DNA from: Anaerolineaceae bacterium
Lineage (GTDB): Bacteria > Chloroflexota > Anaerolineae > Anaerolineales > Anaerolineaceae
Length of the DNA: 9,121 nucleotides
Assembly: GCA_014860845.1 (NCBI GenBank)
Contig: JACZIY010000702.1
Span: 1-9,121 of the forward strand
Direction: 5' to 3'
Shown: positions 6,280-9,121 of the stretch, piece by piece
Numbering within the stretch: the first letter of the stretch is position 1
How the letters are laid out: each line of letters opens with the position of its first letter
The notes under the pieces: generated by a model
Told to the model about the DNA's origin: nothing
What the model saw: only the letters and a program-made list of their open reading frames with translations
Database searches by the model: none
Translations under genes and position numbers: made by a program

Positions 6280-7382
6280 TGGTCAACAAAAACATAATCG
6301 AATTTTCAGGCGTCTCAAAACAATTCCGCGAACGCAGCGGAGAAACTGTCGATGCATTGCAACCTTCCAATTTGAGTGTGCACGCAGGTGAATTTTTTAC
6401 ACTACTCGGACCCAGTGGCTGTGGCAAAACAACAGCTTTGCGATTGATGGCAGGGTTTATTCAACCCTCCGCAGGGGAAATAAAAATCGAAGGCAAGACC
6501 ATGAACAATGTACCGCCTTATCGCAGGCCGGTCAATATGGTATTCCAGGATTATGCGCTCTTTCCGCACCTGAATGTGTTTGAGAATGTCGCCTTTGGTT
6601 TAAAGATCAAGCGAATTCACAAAGATGAAATTCGGCAGCGTGTTTATGAATCCCTCGAAATTGTTCAGTTGAACGGTTTCGAAACACGTCGACCTGGGCA
6701 GTTATCGGGTGGTCAGAAGCAACGCGTAGCCCTGGCGCGAGCGCTCGTCAATCAGCCGGCTGTTTTACTACTGGATGAGCCACTGGGAGCATTGGACCTT
6801 AAATTACGGCGTGCCATGCAGTTAGAACTGAAAGCATTGCAACAACAGGTTGGGATTACTTTCGTTTACGTCACACATGACCAGGAAGAAGCGCTGACCA
6901 TGTCAGATCGGATTGCGGTCATGAGCCAGGGTCAGATCTTGCAGGTGGATACCCCGATTAATATCTACGAACGCCCGACCACAAGATTTGTGGCGGATTT
7001 TGTCGGCGAGACTAATTTCCTGAACGGAAAAATTGAACTTATTGTCCCGGGTGAACTGGTTAAAGTAATGATCGGATCCAATCCGGTGGAAGTACGCCAC
7101 CGTACCAATGGGGTTCGTCCTGGCGATCAGGTGACAATTGCCATTCGGCCTGAGAAGTTGACCCTCATGCCGCCAGTCAGCCGCTCCGAGAAATTGATGG
7201 CAACCGTGTCTGATGTAACTTATCTGGGAACCGATACCCGTTACATTGTCGAAATCCCTGGTGGGGAAAAAGCGGCTGTGCGCGTTCAAAATACTGGCAT
7301 CAAACACGCCCCTGTTTTCCACGTGGGTGATCAGGTCACTGTGTCGTACGATATGGATGATGCCCAGATATTAACTTCTTAG
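6279..7382 (+). CDS. potA: Polyamine ABC transporter ATP-binding protein
   Basis: This 367-aa protein is a full-length PotA-type ATPase that drives import at the cytoplasmic face. It has Walker A GPSGCGKT (44-51), the Q-loop Q90 in FQDYALFPHLNV, signature LSGGQKQR (142-149), Walker B VLLLDEP (162-168, catalytic E167), the D-loop GALD (170-173) and H-loop H200 in THDQEEAL. From about residue 245 a C-terminal TOBE-type beta domain follows, marked by AIRPEKL (288-294) and YLGTDTRYIVEI (316-327). All catalytic residues are present. The ATG shares one base with the stop of the 58-aa ORF, and GGAGG is about 9 nt upstream. It is the last gene of the operon and is followed by a terminator-like hairpin. 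Confidence 0.95.
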   Translation: MVNKNIIEFSGVSKQFRERSGETVDALQPSNLSVHAGEFFTLLGPSGCGKTTALRLMAGFIQPSAGEIKIEGKTMNNVPPYRRPVNMVFQDYALFPHLNVFENVAFGLKIKRIHKDEIRQRVYESLEIVQLNGFETRRPGQLSGGQKQRVALARALVNQPAVLLLDEPLGALDLKLRRAMQLELKALQQQVGITFVYVTHDQEEALTMSDRIAVMSQGQILQVDTPINIYERPTTRFVADFVGETNFLNGKIELIVPGELVKVMIGSNPVEVRHRTNGVRPGDQVTIAIRPEKLTLMPPVSRSEKLMATVSDVTYLGTDTRYIVEIPGGEKAAVRVQNTGIKHAPVFHVGDQVTVSYDMDDAQILTS

Positions 7383-7394
7383 TTATTAGAAACA

Positions 7395-7424
7395 AAATGA
7401 GAGGTGTTAAACCACCTCTCATTT
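7395..7424. terminator. Bidirectional terminator between potA and the SET gene
   Basis: A 12-bp perfect stem AAATGAGAGGTG / CACCTCTCATTT (7395-7406, 7413-7424) encloses the 6-nt loop TTAAAC. It lies 12 bp after the potA stop and 15 bp from the end of the convergent SET gene. The U-tract is short on the plus strand (TTTG) and better on the minus strand (TTTTGTTTC), so it can serve both transcripts. Confidence 0.8.
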
Positions 7425-7439
7425 GTAAACCATGACGCC

Positions 7440-7832
7440 TTAATGATCTAAAAATCTTTTATTAAAAGTTAAATCATAACTTCGATAATTAGATGTTATT
7501 TCTTCCCCTATATTAATATCCATACCTGCAATCTCTAATTCATAGTTTTCAGGGGAGGTAATTCCATTTGGTGTCTCAGAATGATTAACATATTTAGCAT
7601 TGTCTCCACAAAATGTGATAATCCTTTTTCCATTAATAATTTCCTGGTATCCATAGATCATAACAAACTCTTTTGCCACATCATGTAGATTATACATTTC
7701 GCTGACCTCAAACCTTGTGTCAATCCGTGGATCAAACACCCAAATTATTTGACCTTTTTTGACCTTTTCGATACTAAAACATCCTAAACCATGAATTTTG
7801 CTTGGGCGGATTTCAGTTCTTATTAATAACAT
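7440..7832 (-). CDS. Small SET-domain protein (putative lysine methyltransferase)
   Basis: This 130-aa protein is made almost wholly of a SET domain, the fold that transfers methyl from S-adenosylmethionine to lysine. Visible marks are S-KIHGLGCFS (11-20, the N-terminal GxG cofactor loop), the KKGQIIWVFD strand region (25-34), YVNHSETPN (81-89, the NHS element of the knot) and AGMDINIGEEITSNY (102-116, GEEIT.NY with the conserved tyrosine). There is no Cys-rich post-SET motif, which is usual for small bacterial members. The substrate is unknown. AAGGA about 8 nt before the ATG supports the start. The gene is clearly more AT-rich than the pot genes and the deacetylase, lies on the opposite strand, and separates them, so it may have been acquired separately. 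Confidence 0.87.
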   Translation of the reverse strand: MLLIRTEIRPSKIHGLGCFSIEKVKKGQIIWVFDPRIDTRFEVSEMYNLHDVAKEFVMIYGYQEIINGKRIITFCGDNAKYVNHSETPNGITSPENYELEIAGMDINIGEEITSNYRSYDLTFNKRFLDH

Positions 7833-7865
7833 GAATCAATCCTTTTTAATCAAAAAAGAAATTAA

Positions 7866-7887
7866 ATAGACATCTATCTATTATATT
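7866..7887. promoter_or_regulatory. AT-rich divergent promoter region, SET gene / deacetylase
   Basis: The 94-bp gap between the divergent genes (7833-7926) is very AT-rich. On the minus strand a perfect TATAAT (7885-7880) stands about 48 bp before the SET start. A palindrome ATAGA-CA-TCTAT (7866-7877) lies where transcription would begin, so it could be an operator. On the plus strand TATATT (7882-7887) and TATACT (7920-7925) are possible -10 boxes for the deacetylase. No clear -35 is seen in either direction. Confidence 0.35.
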
Positions 7888-7926
7888 AAAAATATTAGAA
7901 ATCCAGGTGGAAAATACATTATACTA

Positions 7927-9036
7927 ATGCATAATCCTTCAATCATTTATTATGCCAATATGAAAAATCATCGATCTCAAAAAATTCCAATTTTATATTC
8001 AAGCAAACACATCTTTCACGAACCAAAATTTGAATATGACCGGGGTTTTCAAATTCCCTATCAGGAGCAAGCCAGACGCATCGAAAGTGCCCATGAAGCT
8101 CTATTGCAATTGCCATTCACCCAAGAATTTCAACCCGCTCCGGAATTAACCATCGATCAGATTGCTCGGGTACATTCCACAGCTCTCATCGAGCATTTGC
8201 TGGAACGCTCAGCATTTGCCAGGCAACAGGAGCAGATCATGGGGCAGGATGATCCGTACCTCTATCCCTGGATCTACCCACTCAATCAGCAAATGCGTGA
8301 AGGACTACTCAAATCCCCGGATTCAGCCGGGTGTTATGCCTTTGACACCTACACCCCGATTGGAAAAAACACCTGGCAGGCAGTCTATGCCAGCGCCAAT
8401 CTCGCGTATTGTGCATCTCAGTCCATCATTCATCAGGAATCCCAGGTAGCCTATGCCCTCTGCCGTCCACCCGGACATCACGCGGGACGAGAAATGATCG
8501 GTGGCTATTGCTACCTGAATAACGCCGCGATTGCAGCGGATCAATTGAAGCAAGCATGGGGCAGAGGAGCCATCCTGGATATTGATTACCATCATGGCAA
8601 CGGCACCCAGGAGATCTTCTGGGATGACCCGGAAGTATTGTTTGTTTCCCTCCATGCCGATCCTGAAGCCGAATATCCCTTTTTCTCAGGTTATGCAGAT
8701 GAAAGAGGTGGTGCTCAGGCATTAGGAGCAAATATCAACCTGCCGCTACCCAAAGGTTGTGATGACCAAACCTATCTGCATGCGCTTTCCCAAGCTCTGG
8801 ACGCCATCCGGGTTTATCAACCCAACTGGCTGGTACTCTCAGCCGGATACGATACCTGTCAGGAAGATCCTTCAACTTACTTTAATCTCACCGATCAAGC
8901 TTTCTCTGAGATTGGGAAACGGATTGGGGCATTGAACCTCCCCACTGTAATCATGCACGAAGGCGGTTATGCCATAGAACACAACGGATTGCTCTCAGCC
9001 CGTCTGTTATCTGGAATTATTGACTCGTCTACTTAA
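7927..9036 (+). CDS. Histone-deacetylase-family amidohydrolase, likely acetylpolyamine deacetylase
   Basis: This 369-aa protein covers the full arginase/deacetylase fold. Expected active-site parts are all present: RPPGHHA (180-186, catalytic H184/H185), GGYCYLNNAAIAA (192-204), DIDYHHGNGTQE (218-229, zinc ligands D220 and H222), LSAGYD (304-309, third zinc ligand D309) and GGY (346-348, catalytic Y348). Several traits favour acetylpolyamine amidohydrolase over histone or acetoin-type members. They are the long insert with YLYPWIYPLN and FDTYTPIGKNTWQA (111-152), SLHADPEAEYPFFSGYADE (241-259), and D-P-S-T-Y-F-N-L-T after the last ligand. The likely reaction is zinc-dependent hydrolysis of N-acetylputrescine/-spermidine in the cytoplasm. 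Neither ATG 7927 nor ATG 7960 has a Shine-Dalgarno sequence, so the start is uncertain. The polyamine importer nearby supports the call. Confidence 0.88.
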   Translation: MHNPSIIYYANMKNHRSQKIPILYSSKHIFHEPKFEYDRGFQIPYQEQARRIESAHEALLQLPFTQEFQPAPELTIDQIARVHSTALIEHLLERSAFARQQEQIMGQDDPYLYPWIYPLNQQMREGLLKSPDSAGCYAFDTYTPIGKNTWQAVYASANLAYCASQSIIHQESQVAYALCRPPGHHAGREMIGGYCYLNNAAIAADQLKQAWGRGAILDIDYHHGNGTQEIFWDDPEVLFVSLHADPEAEYPFFSGYADERGGAQALGANINLPLPKGCDDQTYLHALSQALDAIRVYQPNWLVLSAGYDTCQEDPSTYFNLTDQAFSEIGKRIGALNLPTVIMHEGGYAIEHNGLLSARLLSGIIDSST

Positions 9037-9121
9037 CGTTTTTTCTTCCCGTAATTATGGAATATTTACTACCATTAATTGGGGTATGTGGGAAAAATGA
9101 ATAATCAACCCCCATATGTGG
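9037..9121. other. Intergenic right end of window
   Basis: These 85 bp hold no supported gene. A T-run (TTTTTT) directly follows the deacetylase stop, but only a 3-bp stem precedes it. G- and C-rich words (GGGGTATGTGGG and CCCCCATA) near the edge could pair imperfectly as part of a terminator that the window cuts off. Confidence 0.3.

Noticed and set aside
7440..9036. SET plus HDAC-fold genes as a chromatin-style write/erase system
   Set aside because: The HDAC-fold protein has acetylpolyamine-type features and no histone gene is in the window; chance adjacency is simpler.
9097..9121. ATG with an open frame to the right edge
   Set aside because: Only eight codons are visible and there is no ribosome site, so no gene can be supported.

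Overview
The window reads as bacterial chromosome. It has tightly packed genes, overlapping stop/start codons, Shine-Dalgarno sequences and lipoprotein signal peptides. Base composition is moderate, with AT-rich patches. Gene content (DUF4491-like membrane proteins, a polyamine ABC operon with a lipoprotein binding protein, an acetylpolyamine-deacetylase-like protein and a small SET protein) would fit a Chloroflexota/Anaerolineae-type bacterium. That placement is inference from gene style only; no rRNA or marker gene is present.

Layout. (1) 1-1837, minus strand: a probable two-gene operon of a 12-TM MFS efflux-type transporter followed by a lipoprotein that runs off the left edge. (2) 1838-2031: divergent intergenic region with several short palindromes. 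(3) 2032-2774, plus strand: two adjacent small membrane proteins of the DUF4491 type, overlapping by ATGA. (4) 2775-3265: a doubtful 67-aa ORF, a perfect 15-bp inverted repeat and the promoter/leader of the next operon. (5) 3266-7382, plus strand: a complete polyamine-type ABC importer, potD-potB-potC-[58-aa ORF]-potA, in which every gene overlaps the next. (6) 7395-7424: a bidirectional terminator-like hairpin. (7) 7440-7832, minus strand: an AT-rich gene for a small SET-domain protein. (8) 7927-9036, plus strand: a histone-deacetylase-fold amidohydrolase most like acetylpolyamine amidohydrolases.

How the genes fit: PotD captures a polyamine (or related cation) at the outer membrane face, PotB and PotC form the channel, and PotA drives uptake with ATP. 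The deacetylase 0.5 kb downstream could convert acetylated polyamines to free polyamines, giving an uptake-plus-salvage locus. The SET gene lies between them on the other strand; its role is not evident.

The most interesting element is the short ORF between potC and potA (6103-6279). It has strong ribosome-binding sites and overlaps both neighbours. Its DNA also holds three consecutive perfect inverted repeats, the last followed by a T-run, so it may be a microprotein gene, an intra-operon attenuator, or both. No RNA genes, CRISPR arrays, insertion sequences or integrases were seen.
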